Notes: generated from the letters alone by a model not told the origin. Shown: positions 27,017-38,666, numbered from the stretch's first letter. The stretch: 64,000 nt of DNA from CAYMCO01 sp964388955 (GCA_964388955.1 CAYMCO010000011.1:1-64000); one strand, 5' to 3'. Translations and numbers: made by a program.

Positions 27017-27874
27017 TCAATCCGGTGGTTTGTAGTCAAAGAATCCCTTGCCACTCTTCCTGCCCAGATAACCACCATCCACCATCCTGCGCAGCAGAGG
27101 GGCTGGGCGGTACTTATCTTCCCCGAGGTCCTGATGCAGCACTTCCATGACATGCAGCACCACGTCCAATCCGACGAAATCGGCCAGCGCCAAGGGCCCG
27201 ATCGGGTGGTTCATGCCCAGCTTCATCACCGAGTCGATGGCCTCCGCGGAGGCAATCCCCTCCTGGAAAGCGAAAATCGCCTCGTTGAGCATGGGGCAGA
27301 GGATGCGATTGGAGACAAAGCCGGGGGAATCCACCACTTCCACAGGCTCTTTGCCCATGCGCCGCCCGACGGTGAAGGCGAGATCCCGAGTGTCGTCTGA
27401 GGTCGCCAAGCCGCGCACGACTTCCAGCAGTCGCATCAGGGGGACCGGGTTGAAGAAATGCATTCCGATCACCTTCTCCGGCCGGCGGGTGGCGCCGGCC
27501 AGCTTGGTGATCGAGATCGACGATGTGTTGGAGGCGAGCGGGGCATGGCCCGGTGCCAGATCGTCCAGATTCCGGAAGAGGTCCATCTTCAATTCTGGAA
27601 GCTCGGGGGCCGCTTCAATGACCAGATCGGCCTGACGAACAGGCTCGAGATCCAGCGCGGTGCGGATCTGCAGCGCCGCCTGTCTCTGAGTCTCATCAAT
27701 GGTCCCTTTGCTGGCAAGTTTCTCGACCGACCTGGCGACTGTTTCCTTGGCGCGATCGATGGCCTCTGGAACGACATCGGTCATGACGACGTCATAGCCC
27801 GCCACAGCGGCCGTTTGGGCGATCCCATTTCCCATCGCGCCGGCGCCGATCACACAGATTGTCCTGGTCTCCAT
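27017..27874 (-). CDS. hbd: 3-hydroxybutyryl-CoA dehydrogenase
   Basis: 285 residues, the normal length. Rossmann motif VIGAGAMGNGIAQ at the N-terminus; Ser-Asn substrate motif SNTSSISI; catalytic His in GMHFFNPVP; then VDSPGFVSNRIL and the helical C-terminal domain (GMNHPIGPLALADFVGLD). It oxidises 3-hydroxyacyl-CoA with NAD, or works in reverse in butyrate/PHB synthesis. It lies 40 bases after the thiolase gene, forming a two-step beta-oxidation/ketogenesis unit. Confidence 0.94.
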   Translation of the reverse strand: METRTICVIGAGAMGNGIAQTAAVAGYDVVMTDVVPEAIDRAKETVARSVEKLASKGTIDETQRQAALQIRTALDLEPVRQADLVIEAAPELPELKMDLFRNLDDLAPGHAPLASNTSSISITKLAGATRRPEKVIGMHFFNPVPLMRLLEVVRGLATSDDTRDLAFTVGRRMGKEPVEVVDSPGFVSNRILCPMLNEAIFAFQEGIASAEAIDSVMKLGMNHPIGPLALADFVGLDVVLHVMEVLHQDLGEDKYRPAPLLRRMVDGGYLGRKSGKGFFDYKPPD

Positions 27875-27913
27875 CGCTCTTTCTTCCTTGTTGCATCTCG
27901 CGGGGCAGCGGGG

Positions 27914-29125
27914 CTATTCGATCTCGATCGCCATGGCCACGGCTTCACCGCCTCCCAGGCAAAGTGAAGCGATGCCGCGCTGCGCGCCCCGATCGCGAAG
28001 TGCGTAGATAAGCGTCGTCAGCACGCGGGCGCCCGAGGCGCCCACGGGATGGCCCAGTGCGATCGCGCCCCCGTTGACATTGACCTTGTCCCAGTCCCAA
28101 TCGATGGACTCGAGCTCATATCCGTCCGCCAGCACTTGTGCGGCGAAGGCCTCGTTGATTTCGACCAGGTCCACATCGGCCATGGTCCATGCGATTCTGT
28201 CGAGCAGTTTTGGGATGGCGTAGGCCGGGGCGATGAACAGATCTCTTGGGGGGACAGCGGCCTGAGAATAGCCGACGATGCGCGCCATGGGCGGCCGCCT
28301 CAGCGATTCCGCCGTCGGCCGGCTGGCGATGACCAGCGCGGCCGCGCCGTCGTTGAGGCCTGGGGAGTTGCCGGCTGTGACCATGCCGTCGGGTTTGAAA
28401 ACGGGCTTCAAGGCAGCGAGCTTCTCCAGTGAGGTGTCGCGCCGGATGGTTTCGTCATGCTTCAAGAGGGTGGAATTGCCCGCCCGGTCCGTGATCTGGA
28501 CGGGGACGATCTCGGCGTCAAACCTGGAAGCGTCCGTAGCCGCCATTGCCTTGATATGGCTGTTGTAGGCGAACTCGTCCATTTCTTGGCGTGTAATCCC
28601 ATGCTTCTCGGCGATGTACTCTGCGGCCATTCCCATGGGCCAATCTTCGAAAGGATCCCACAGTCCGTCGTACAGCAGCGCGTCCGTCAGTTCCTCATTT
28701 CCATAGCGCATCCCCGTGCGCGCATGGAGCAGGTGCGGGGCGTTGCTCATGCTTTCCATGCCTCCGGCCACGAGCAGCGCAGCGTCCCCGGCGCATATCG
28801 CCTGGGCAGCGAACATGCAGGCTTTCAAGCCAGAGCCACATACCTTGTTCACCGTGGTGGCGCCGACGGTGGCAGGTACCCCGGCGCCAATTGATGCCTG
28901 GCGAGCGGGGGCTTGGCCCAGCCCGGCCGAGACAACATTCCCCATCAGGACCTCATCGATCGCTTCGAAGTCGTCCAAGCCGGCCCGGTCGATCGCCGCT
29001 CGAATCGCCAGCGATCCCAGTTGGGTGGCGGAGTATTCGCTCAAGGACCCCAGAAATCGACCCGCAGGCGTGCGGGCGGCACTGAGAATCACAGGGGCAG
29101 GCTTCTCTTCACATGTCATGGGCAT
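27914..29125 (-). CDS. Acetyl-CoA C-acyltransferase (thiolase)
   Basis: 403 residues with all thiolase catalytic elements: nucleophilic Cys in VNKVCGSGLKA, His in NEAFAAQ/GHPVGASGAR context, and the second Cys in SLCLGGGEAVAM. It condenses or cleaves acetoacetyl-/3-ketoacyl-CoA. The start overlaps the end of the HIT gene by 17 bases (ATG 29125, alternative ATG 29119). Because the thiolase homologue in the mevalonate operon lacks its Cys, this enzyme is the only catalytically complete thiolase in the window. Confidence 0.93.
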   Translation of the reverse strand: MPMTCEEKPAPVILSAARTPAGRFLGSLSEYSATQLGSLAIRAAIDRAGLDDFEAIDEVLMGNVVSAGLGQAPARQASIGAGVPATVGATTVNKVCGSGLKACMFAAQAICAGDAALLVAGGMESMSNAPHLLHARTGMRYGNEELTDALLYDGLWDPFEDWPMGMAAEYIAEKHGITRQEMDEFAYNSHIKAMAATDASRFDAEIVPVQITDRAGNSTLLKHDETIRRDTSLEKLAALKPVFKPDGMVTAGNSPGLNDGAAALVIASRPTAESLRRPPMARIVGYSQAAVPPRDLFIAPAYAIPKLLDRIAWTMADVDLVEINEAFAAQVLADGYELESIDWDWDKVNVNGGAIALGHPVGASGARVLTTLIYALRDRGAQRGIASLCLGGGEAVAMAIEIE

Positions 29126-29654
29126 CAGCTCCTTGGGATGCAGGGGCGTCGCCTCCGGGAGGTCGCTGCGAGCCCGTCCCCCAGGCTTCCCGCAGGCGAT
29201 GGTAGGTCGTTTCCAGGTGCTCCGGAATCACGCGTGTATCCGAGGTGGTGGACATGAAGCTGGTATCTCCGCTCCAGCGCGCCAGCACGTGCACATGGAC
29301 GTGGCCAACCACGCCCGCTCCGGCAGCCTCGCCAATGTTGATCCCCACGTTGAAGTTCTCGGCATCATAGGTGTCTCGCAGGGCGCCGATCGCACGCGTT
29401 ACGAGGACCATGACCTCGGTGAGGGTGGTCTCCGGCAGCCCTTCCAGTGATGCCTGATGCTCGATCGGCACCACCATCATGTGCCCGTTCGTATAGGGGA
29501 AGCGGTTGAGCACTACGAAGGCGCGTGCACCCCGGTGAATGACCAAATTCTCGGGGCCGTCGGGCGTGGAGAGAATCCGGCAGAACAGGCAGCCGGATTC
29601 TTGGGTGTTTCCTTCGATGTATTCCATACGCCAAGGGGACCAGATGTACCTCAT
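29109..29654 (-). CDS. HIT-family nucleotide hydrolase/phosphorylase
   Basis: About 181 residues. The histidine triad is GHVHVHVLARW; an N-terminal SPWRMEYIEG and a CLFCRI zinc-type motif match the bacterial AP4A phosphorylase-like HIT branch. Start ATG 29654 (MRYIWSPWR) is chosen because the in-frame ATG at 29669 falls inside a -10 hexamer. The predicted substrate is a dinucleoside polyphosphate or AMP-derivative. The C-terminal tail is Pro/Gly-rich and overlaps the thiolase start. Confidence 0.88.
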   Translation of the reverse strand: MRYIWSPWRMEYIEGNTQESGCLFCRILSTPDGPENLVIHRGARAFVVLNRFPYTNGHMMVVPIEHQASLEGLPETTLTEVMVLVTRAIGALRDTYDAENFNVGINIGEAAGAGVVGHVHVHVLARWSGDTSFMSTTSDTRVIPEHLETTYHRLREAWGTGSQRPPGGDAPASQGADAHDM

Positions 29655-29667
29655 GTGATTGAGTGGC

Positions 29668-29695
29668 ATTGTATCATTGAATACCTGACGGGCAA
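29668..29695 (-). promoter_or_regulatory. Promoter of HIT-thiolase-hbd operon
   Basis: TTGCCC (29695-29690) and TACAAT (29673-29668) on the minus strand with a 16-base spacer. The predicted start point is only a few bases before the ATG at 29654, so the transcript would be nearly leaderless. Confidence 0.6.
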
Positions 29696-29764
29696 GCGGT
29701 CGAGCACTGTGGGGTGTGTTCTATTTCAGGCGGCGCGGTTGCTCGAGATTGAATGTACGGCGCT

Positions 29765-29886
29765 CCTCTCGATACACCTCGTGGTTTCACCGCTCGGCAC
29801 TCGAGATGCGCCTCCCCACAATCGGAACCTGCGAAGCAGGCCGCATCTCGAGTAGCGGCGAGCGGAGCGAGGCGTGTATCGAGAGG
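29765..29886. repeat. Large imperfect inverted repeat (about 48-base arms)
   Basis: Arms 29765-29812 and 29839-29886 pair imperfectly (CCTCTCGATACAC/GTGTATCGAGAGG at the ends and ACTCGAGATGCG/CGCATCTCGAGT at the centre). A nested CCTGC/GCAGG hairpin fills the loop. The 404-base gap 29670-30073 holds this element and the two flanking promoters but no gene. The form resembles dispersed REP- or MITE-like palindromes. Confidence 0.75.
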
Positions 29887-30061
29887 CCTGGCCTGTGTTG
29901 TTGACAGGGTGCGGCAGGTACGAGTCGCCGTGTCAGGTCGCCCCCCAGGATGGAACGTACCCGCAGTGTGTCCGTGATGGAGAATTCCGAGACAATAGGC
30001 TGCCTGCCTCATGACCGATCTGGCCTGGGTGATCGGCTGGCACATAAGCTGCAATTTTCAG

Positions 30062-30067
30062 TACAAT
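30062..30067 (+). promoter_or_regulatory. birA -10 element, likely leaderless start
   Basis: TACAAT ends 6 bases before the ATG at 30074, so the transcription start would coincide with the start codon. No ribosome-binding site lies between. A -35 is not well conserved. Confidence 0.5.
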
Positions 30068-30073
30068 CAGTGC

Positions 30074-30889
30074 ATGTTCGGGGAAGCGCAGCTATTGGAA
30101 CGGCTGCCTGTTCATGGCTTGGGCAAACCGCTGTTCTTTTACAGAACGATCGGATCGACCAACGATCGAGCGCTGGAACTCGCTCGGGGTGGTGCGCCCC
30201 ATGGCACGCTGGTAGTCGCGGACGAGCAGACGAGCGGGCGAGGCCGAGCGGGGCGGCCATGGCTCACCCGTCCGGGCGCGGGCCTAGCCTTCAGCTTGCT
30301 CATCCGGCCCGGTGATGGGGATCCTGATTATCAACCCCTGTCGCTGAATGTGTTGGGGGCTCTGGCGCTGGTGGAGCAGTTGAGGACCCGGGGCGCGGCG
30401 GCGTCGATCAAATGGCCGAACGATGTGCTGCTGGCCGGGCGCAAGGTGGCGGGGATTCTGACGGAAACCGCCTGGCTGGGGGAGCGGTTGGAGTGTGTGA
30501 TAGTGGGGATCGGCGTCAACGTGCGGGCTGAGTCCGTGCCCCGGAGGACGGAGCTCGACTACCCGGCCGTCAGTGTGAATGAGATCATGGAAGCCCCGGT
30601 CCCCCGAATTGACTTGCTGTGCGCGGTGCTCGAATCCATGGCCGGCTGGCTGCCGAGATTGGGGTCCGCGGAATTCGTGCGGGCGCTGCGGGAAAACACC
30701 GCCTTCCTAGGGGAGCGAGTCAGGCTGGAATGGGAGGGTGGAGCCCTCGAAGGGGTGATGGAAGGGGTGAACGGCCAGGGGGCAGCGCAGCTGAGAATGC
30801 CGGGCGGTGTGGTAAGACTGGTGGAGGGTGGCGGGTACCGGTTGCGGGCGATACGTCCACCAGGTGGGCCATCTTCCACCCCAAGGTAG
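30074..30889 (+). CDS. birA: Biotin-[acetyl-CoA-carboxylase] ligase, no DNA-binding domain
   Basis: About 271 residues. The catalytic domain has STNDRALELARGG, the biotinyl-AMP loop TSGRGRAGRPW, IKWPNDVLL, KVAGILTE and VGIGVNV, followed by the SH3-like C-terminal domain. The N-terminal winged helix found in repressor-type BirA is absent, so it should not regulate transcription. It would biotinylate the carrier protein at 5.5 kb. ATG 30074 is preferred because a TACAAT box sits 6 bases upstream; an upstream ATG at 30011 adds 21 unconserved residues. Confidence 0.9.
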   Translation: MFGEAQLLERLPVHGLGKPLFFYRTIGSTNDRALELARGGAPHGTLVVADEQTSGRGRAGRPWLTRPGAGLAFSLLIRPGDGDPDYQPLSLNVLGALALVEQLRTRGAAASIKWPNDVLLAGRKVAGILTETAWLGERLECVIVGIGVNVRAESVPRRTELDYPAVSVNEIMEAPVPRIDLLCAVLESMAGWLPRLGSAEFVRALRENTAFLGERVRLEWEGGALEGVMEGVNGQGAAQLRMPGGVVRLVEGGGYRLRAIRPPGGPSSTPR

Positions 30890-30922
30890 CCGCTTTGGTG
30901 AGGGGCAGTCAGGAGGATTCCT

Positions 30923-31141
30923 ATGTTCGATGACCTGAGAGACATGCCGGAGGATTCTGATTCCTTGGAAGAGGAGTACGAGAGCCCTTATGAAGCGCCG
31001 CGGCCAAGGAGAAGGCGGGGGCGGTTCCTGGGAATGACCGCCGCGCAGCGGTTGGTGATTTCGGTGTTGCTCCTCGGAGCGGTGATCGTGGTGGGATCCC
31101 TCTGTCTTCTGGTCGCGGGGAAGCTGGCCTGGATTCCTTAG
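30923..31141 (+). CDS. Small single-pass membrane protein
   Basis: 72 residues: an acidic N-terminal half (EDSDSLEEEYES), a basic stop (RPRRRRGR) and one hydrophobic helix (about 44-66, VISVLLLGAVIVVGSLCLLVAG). AGGAGG precedes the ATG at good spacing, supporting translation. It follows birA by 33 bases and is probably co-transcribed. No family is recognised. Confidence 0.72.
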   Translation: MFDDLRDMPEDSDSLEEEYESPYEAPRPRRRRGRFLGMTAAQRLVISVLLLGAVIVVGSLCLLVAGKLAWIP

Positions 31142-31206
31142 GTGCGCGGTACATCAGCGCTGGCCCGCCCCCACGTTCCGTGGCGTCCTCTCGAGGGCTT
31201 CCCCTG

Positions 31207-33732
31207 CTATGGGCTTTCCGTCGAGGGCAGCAACGTCAAAGTGTTGACCGCGGAGGAGGCCACCGCTTCCTGGCTCCAGCGCATCGGCCGGTACTGTATC
31301 AACCGCCACAAATCCGCCATATCGATGTAGTGCGGGTGGAAGGCGTGCCCCGATTGGCCAGTGGGATGAATCCAAAGGGAAGCATCAAAATCAGCTAGAT
31401 CGACAATCATGCGTTCCGACGGCAGCCACTGCACCTCATACCCGGCCTCCGGATCCCAACCCGTGGCGTTTATGATTGAAGTACCCCCTCCCACCCGAAA
31501 TGGCCCACGGTTGAAGAGCGCTTCGATGGGTGGGATGCCCGATTCGCCCAGGGTTTGATTCTTGAATGTGGCTGTGTGCAGGTCCCCCCAGGCCCAATTG
31601 GAGGGCTCCTTTCCCAGAGCCCCCTTGAGTTCAGCCACAGCATCGCCCAACGCCAGGCGGAAGATGGTGTCTCGGTCCTCCGGTGCCGGGGTTCCCCGAT
31701 CGTCCCACCATGGGCTGTGGGGAGCATCCACCAATCGAGAGACGACCGCAAAGCCTCGCGAATCATCCGGCAGCCAACCGGTGGGCAGGTCATCCGCGAA
31801 AGTGCGCACGACCAAGTGTCGCCAGAAGGCGTTGAACAGGGCGGAGGGAGCCGAATCCATATCGTCCTGGAAATCCCAACTCGACAAGAGCAGGACGTAC
31901 TGGCGCAGATCATCACTGGTGTCCGAGCCCCCACTCTCCTCGGGGGTCAAATCCAGCGACTGCAGCAGCGGGACGAGCACGGGCCCCATGGCGTTGTAGT
32001 TGTCGCCGTGGATCTGCCGCAGATCGGCTGGGGAGAGCTTCCCACCCGATTCGATCAGGTCTTGGATACGCTGGGCGCGATAGCCATAGTCCCAACTTGC
32101 GGCGAGCAGATAGGGGTAATCAGGGCCGATGACGGCGTTGTTGGCTGTGACGATAAAACCCCGTGAGGGGTTGTATGATCTTGGCAGCTCATCGAAGGGG
32201 ATGAATCCGGTCCACTCGAAGTCGTCCGTCCACCCCGGGACAGGTGATGTTCCATCGCCCTGAGCTCGGATCGGGATGCGGCCGGGGGTTTGATAGCCGA
32301 TGTTTCCCTCGGTGTCGGCGTACACGAAATTCTGGGAGGGCACATCCCAGTTTTCTAGCGCGGAGCGGAATTCCTCCCAGTTCTTCGCCCGATCCAACCC
32401 CAACACGGCGCGGAGGATCCGCGTCGGCTCCAAGGCCGTCCAGCGCAGGCTCACCGCCAGCGGCCGCCCCTCTTCTCCCTCGGCCTGCGCCATCGCCTCG
32501 ATGTCATCATCGACGTCGGAGACCACCGGACCGTGGCGCGTGGAGCGGACTGTGATCGTGACCGGCTCGCCGCCCGCCACCCGGATGGTCTCCTGCCGGA
32601 TGGCCATATCCACCCATTGGTCGTTGACCAGATACTGGTTGGGATCCTCCGGGTTGATTCGCTCTATGAAGAGATCCTGCACATCGGGATCCACATTCGT
32701 GACCCCCCAGGCGATTTGGTCGTTGTGCCCGACGATCACACCCGGCACGCCGGCGAAGGAGAATCCCATGACTTGATAGGGGCATTCGGGTCCGACCGGT
32801 TGGCAGTGCAGCCCGATTTCGTACCAAATGGAGGGCATCTGGATGCCCAGGTGCATATCGTTCGCCAGTAGGGGGCTTCCACTTGTCGTGCGCTCGCCCG
32901 ATATGACCCAGTTGTTCGAGCCAATCCCGGACGGCCCTCCGCCGATCAGGGCGTCGAGGGCTGTCGCCCGGGATGCCAACCTCTTCAGTGTAGTGGGCTC
33001 GATGGCGAGCGGCGCGGCGCGGGAGGCGCCCGCCGATGCTTGGTCGGGGTCCGCGGAGGGGACGATGACAGGATGGTCTTCCGGATAGGGGGGAAAGAGA
33101 TCTTGGAGTCGGTCCTCCCCGATGATGGGCAGCAGAACAGCGCGCTCGACCTCCTCCGACATGTTCCCGCCCAGATCCCAGGACATAACTTTCGCCCATG
33201 TCAAGGAATTGACCGGCGTCCAGGCCTCGGGGGCGTAGACGGGGTTCATGAGGCGCAAGATCGCATATTCCAGGGATAGCGCGGCGCCCTGGTGATCCGC
33301 CAGGTAGGCGTTGACGCCGGCGGAGTAAGCCTGCATGATTGCCGACGTCTCGGGGTCCGCGCCTGCAACCTCCTCTTCGGCGACGCGCTCCCAACCCAGG
33401 GTTCGCAAGAAAGCGTCTGTCTCGACCTGGGACTCTCCGAACATCTCCGCCAGGCGCCCGGCGCCGATGTGGCGCCAGAAATCCATCTGCCAGAACCGGT
33501 CCTGGGCGTGGATGTATCCCTGCGCCATGAAGAGATCCGCCGTCGTGCTGGCGTAGATATGGGGCACCCCCATCTCATCCCGCCGCACCTCCACACGGCC
33601 GGCCAGGCCGGGGAGCGTCACAGTCCCGTCGTATTTTGGGAATGAGCGGCGCACTGTCAGCACGCCGCCGGCAGCGAGGAAGAGCACCAGGACGGCCAGT
33701 GCAGCCAAGAGAATAGCGACTATTCTGCGCAT
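31207..33732 (-). CDS. Penicillin acylase family (Ntn-hydrolase) amidohydrolase
   Basis: About 841 residues from ATG 33732 (GGTGGGGG upstream). An N-terminal membrane helix/signal (IVAILLAALAVLVLFLAAGG) leads to the alpha chain with GYIHAQDRFWQM. The self-processing site is GIGSNNWVISG near residue 250, whose Ser becomes the N-terminal nucleophile of the beta chain after autocleavage. Later motifs include NDMHLG, HGPV and the Asn-containing GRIPIRAQG. It likely hydrolyses an amide such as an acyl-homoserine lactone or acylated peptide outside the membrane; the substrate cannot be told. Confidence 0.92.
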   Translation of the reverse strand: MRRIVAILLAALAVLVLFLAAGGVLTVRRSFPKYDGTVTLPGLAGRVEVRRDEMGVPHIYASTTADLFMAQGYIHAQDRFWQMDFWRHIGAGRLAEMFGESQVETDAFLRTLGWERVAEEEVAGADPETSAIMQAYSAGVNAYLADHQGAALSLEYAILRLMNPVYAPEAWTPVNSLTWAKVMSWDLGGNMSEEVERAVLLPIIGEDRLQDLFPPYPEDHPVIVPSADPDQASAGASRAAPLAIEPTTLKRLASRATALDALIGGGPSGIGSNNWVISGERTTSGSPLLANDMHLGIQMPSIWYEIGLHCQPVGPECPYQVMGFSFAGVPGVIVGHNDQIAWGVTNVDPDVQDLFIERINPEDPNQYLVNDQWVDMAIRQETIRVAGGEPVTITVRSTRHGPVVSDVDDDIEAMAQAEGEEGRPLAVSLRWTALEPTRILRAVLGLDRAKNWEEFRSALENWDVPSQNFVYADTEGNIGYQTPGRIPIRAQGDGTSPVPGWTDDFEWTGFIPFDELPRSYNPSRGFIVTANNAVIGPDYPYLLAASWDYGYRAQRIQDLIESGGKLSPADLRQIHGDNYNAMGPVLVPLLQSLDLTPEESGGSDTSDDLRQYVLLLSSWDFQDDMDSAPSALFNAFWRHLVVRTFADDLPTGWLPDDSRGFAVVSRLVDAPHSPWWDDRGTPAPEDRDTIFRLALGDAVAELKGALGKEPSNWAWGDLHTATFKNQTLGESGIPPIEALFNRGPFRVGGGTSIINATGWDPEAGYEVQWLPSERMIVDLADFDASLWIHPTGQSGHAFHPHYIDMADLWRLIQYRPMRWSQEAVASSAVNTLTLLPSTESP

Positions 33733-33760
33733 GATTTCCCCCACCAGTGAGATCGGATTG

Positions 33761-33789
33761 TTTCTAGCATCACACCCAGCGGATGTCAA
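33761..33789 (-). promoter_or_regulatory. Promoter of penicillin-acylase-family gene
   Basis: A perfect TTGACA (33789-33784) and TAGAAA (33766-33761) on the minus strand with a 17-base spacer, about 30 bases upstream of the ATG at 33732. Confidence 0.65.
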
Positions 33790-33988
33790 TCGCCGTTGTA
33801 GGGGGGAGGAGATTCCTCGTCGCCCTTCGGGCTTCTCGGAATGACATCATGTGTGTGCCGCCAAGGCGCGGAGAATGCCCCGGATCGCGCTCGGAGAGAC
33901 TTCACGCGCTTGCACAGGGAAGATCGAAATCGTCGCCCGTGAGCTCGATGCCGATGCGCTTATCGCTCACCGCTCACCGGCTTCGGGC

Positions 33989-34457
33989 GTGTCCCATTTC
34001 AGGGGGCAAACGCATTTGAAGATGGAAGCTGCACCGGCCCTCCGTCGTCCTACCATCTCCACGCGGCCCGATGGCGCAGACTCGCGGCAGCGGCGACGCT
34101 TTGCCCGCCGCCGGCTGTGTTCGGCCCCCCCACCCTGAACCCCTCCCCCCGCGCATGGATTTGACTTCTCAATCATCGGAGGCGGCGCGGGGGGAGGGGC
34201 TGATTGAACGGAGGGGACGGGGGAGAGGCCCTCCCCCGTCCCCAACGACAAGCCCACCGCAGAGGGCGGTCCAGGCAAGGGGGAGGGGCAAAGGTTCTTC
34301 GGGGGAGGGGATTGGGGTGGGGGGTGGAAAGGATCTCCAAAGGCGGAGTCGATCTTCCGCGGCGTGGATCACCGCGATGGGCAATCCAGAAGCTGAGCGG
34401 AGGGCGCCCGAGTGACAGGCCAGTTTTCGAACACAGCTGCCCCCTGAAATGGAACAC
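33989..34457. mobile_element. MITE-like element with 20-base terminal inverted repeats
   Basis: Terminal repeats 33989-34008 and 34438-34457 match at 19 of 20 positions (core CCATTTCAGGGGGCA). Pairing continues weakly inward (TTTGAA / TTCGAA). No transposase or other gene lies between, so it looks like a non-autonomous element or an insertion sequence stripped of its genes. The ends recall IS21-family termini from memory. No target duplication is evident. The remaining gap up to gyrA holds no gene. Confidence 0.6.
34125..34327. repeat. C/G-tract palindromic repeat, copy 1 (nested)
   Basis: Begins with a C-rich end (34125-34151) and ends with its imperfect complement (34301-34327). Inside is a perfect 13-base-arm hairpin (34213-34225 and 34231-34243, GGGGACGGGGGAG). 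It shares end motifs and general design with the element near 39.4 kb and is nested in the inverted-repeat element. Confidence 0.6.
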
Positions 34458-34499
34458 ATCCCCAGCGTCTGAGAAGTGGCTCCGGATGGGCTCGCTTGG

Positions 34500-34505
34500 T
34501 ATAAT
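34500..34505 (+). promoter_or_regulatory. gyrA extended -10 promoter
   Basis: TTGGTATAAT provides a perfect -10 (34500-34505) with an upstream TG one base away. No strong -35 is present. The leader to the gyrA ATG is about 55-60 bases. Confidence 0.6.
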
Positions 34506-34568
34506 TTAACGATCGGATGAGCGCGGAATGGCCCCCTTAATCACTATACATAAGTGAGATCTGTAAGC

Positions 34569-37034
<2,466 letters not shown>

Positions 37035-37108
37035 ACACCCCGCGGGCATTCGGCATCGACGCATCGCCGCCTCTAGGGGCGGCTGGCAGACTGCTGGCGG
37101 ATGCGAAC

Positions 37109-37939
37109 CTAGGGGGCTGCCGGGACCAAGCTTCCGCGCCGCCAGCGGACATCCACGGATTGGCCGCGCAATTGGACCAGCCGGCCCGCCATGGCGAGCA
37201 GCCGCTGGGCATCTTCGCTGGAGTAGAACCTGATCCGCCCGGGCCCTCTGCCGACAGGCGGTATGTCGGCATTCTCGAGGAGCCAGGCCACGCGGCGGGC
37301 GATGGCCGGGGCCGGGTCGATGACCTTTACCTCCGGCCCCGCCAGCTCACGGATCAGGGGGATGACGAAGGGATAGTGCGTGCATGCGAGCACCAGAGTG
37401 TCGGCTTGCTCGCGCTTCAGCGGCGCCAGGCCCTCAACCAGAATGCGTCGGGTATCTTGAGAATTCAGGTCGCCGGCCTCAATGCGCTCCACCAGCCCCG
37501 GCAGCGTCTGCTCGATGACGCGCACGTCCTTCGCGAAACGCTCCAGAGTGGAGGCGAACAGCGGCCCTTGAAAGGTCGCTTGGGTCGCCAGCACACCCAC
37601 CGCGCCTGTTCGCGTGATTCTGGCTGCGGGCTTTACGGCAGGCTCCATGCCGACGAAGGGAACATCGGGGTGATGTCGGCGTAGCTCATGCAGCGCCGCG
37701 GCCGAGGCGGTGTTGCAGGCGACGACGATCAGTTGCGCGCCTTGATCGAGCAAGAAGCGAGTGATCCCTTCCGCGTACCCGCGTACTTCCTCTCGTGAGC
37801 GCGGGCCGTAGGGCACATGGGCTTGGTCAGCCAGATAATGGACCTCCTTGCCCGGGAGCTGCCGCCGGATTTCCCGCAGGATCGACAACCCGCCGACACC
37901 CGAGTCGAAAACGCCAATGATGTGGCAGACTTTGGTCAT
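37109..37939 (-). CDS. murI: Glutamate racemase
   Basis: About 276 residues. Both catalytic cysteines are visible, in VVACNTASA and VLACTHYPF, with the N-terminal GVFDSGVGGLSIL and YLADQAHVPYG motifs. It makes D-glutamate for peptidoglycan. ATG 37939 is chosen since the conserved core begins within ten residues; longer readings run into the upstream gene. It follows the class I amidotransferase-like gene by 4 bases and ends about 75 bases from the gyrA stop (convergent). Confidence 0.94.
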   Translation of the reverse strand: MTKVCHIIGVFDSGVGGLSILREIRRQLPGKEVHYLADQAHVPYGPRSREEVRGYAEGITRFLLDQGAQLIVVACNTASAAALHELRRHHPDVPFVGMEPAVKPAARITRTGAVGVLATQATFQGPLFASTLERFAKDVRVIEQTLPGLVERIEAGDLNSQDTRRILVEGLAPLKREQADTLVLACTHYPFVIPLIRELAGPEVKVIDPAPAIARRVAWLLENADIPPVGRGPGRIRFYSSEDAQRLLAMAGRLVQLRGQSVDVRWRRGSLVPAAP

Positions 37940-37943
37940 CGTG

Positions 37944-38666
37944 TCATCCGCGAACGGCCGCGCGCATGAGGGCACCCAGCAAGGCCTTTGTCGAAGGGGC
38001 CGAGCGCATCCTCTCAGGATGCCACTGCACAGCCAGGCCAAAAGGGAAGTCGGGCAGTTCGACCGCCTCGACGATTTCATCCGGGGATCGCGCGGATCGG
38101 CTCAATGCGGGCGCCAAGTCGCGTATCGCCTGATGATGATAGCTGTTGGTCTTGATCTCCGTCTCCCGGATGATGCTGTGAAGGCGGGTGCCGTGCCGGA
38201 TTAGAACCGGATGGAGCGGCTCCGGGTGCGCGTCCGACTCCTTGTGCGGCATGCATTCGGGGCAGTCGGAACGAATGTCTTGGAAAAGCGAGCCGCCCAA
38301 ACCCACGTTGATCACCTGCAGACCGCGGCATATGCCGAGGAAGGGGATTTCCCGGTGCATCGCCTGTTCAAGGACGTCGAACTCGAAAGCATCGCGCTGG
38401 GGATCCGGCTCGTCCAGGTCAGCCCGCTGGTCATCCCCATAGGACTGGGGGAGGATATCGCCGCCGCCGCTCAAGATCAGCCCATCTATACGCTCGTAAA
38501 GGCCCTGGCTCCGCTCGGGATCCAGGTGTGTGGGGATAAACAGGGGCAAGCCGCCGTTTTCCGCGACCACATCGGCATATGCGACCCAGGCTGGGGGGCG
38601 CCCTTCCTCCCGGGATGTGGAGCGAAAGAGGGAGAGTGTGATTCCGATGATTGGTTTCTCGGACAT
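37944..38666 (-). CDS. Gamma-glutamyl-gamma-aminobutyrate hydrolase family (peptidase C26)
   Basis: About 240 residues of the class I glutamine amidotransferase-like fold. The catalytic Cys lies in FLGICRGLQVINV, the His in AVQWHPE and the Glu two residues later; LILSGGGDI is the oxyanion strand. Family members (PuuD-like) hydrolyse gamma-glutamyl amides. ATG 38666 is preferred; an ATG at 38675 adds three residues. It lies between rplS and murI, spaced by a few bases from each, and may couple gamma-glutamyl turnover with glutamate racemisation. Confidence 0.88.
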   Translation of the reverse strand: MSEKPIIGITLSLFRSTSREEGRPPAWVAYADVVAENGGLPLFIPTHLDPERSQGLYERIDGLILSGGGDILPQSYGDDQRADLDEPDPQRDAFEFDVLEQAMHREIPFLGICRGLQVINVGLGGSLFQDIRSDCPECMPHKESDAHPEPLHPVLIRHGTRLHSIIRETEIKTNSYHHQAIRDLAPALSRSARSPDEIVEAVELPDFPFGLAVQWHPERMRSAPSTKALLGALMRAAVRG

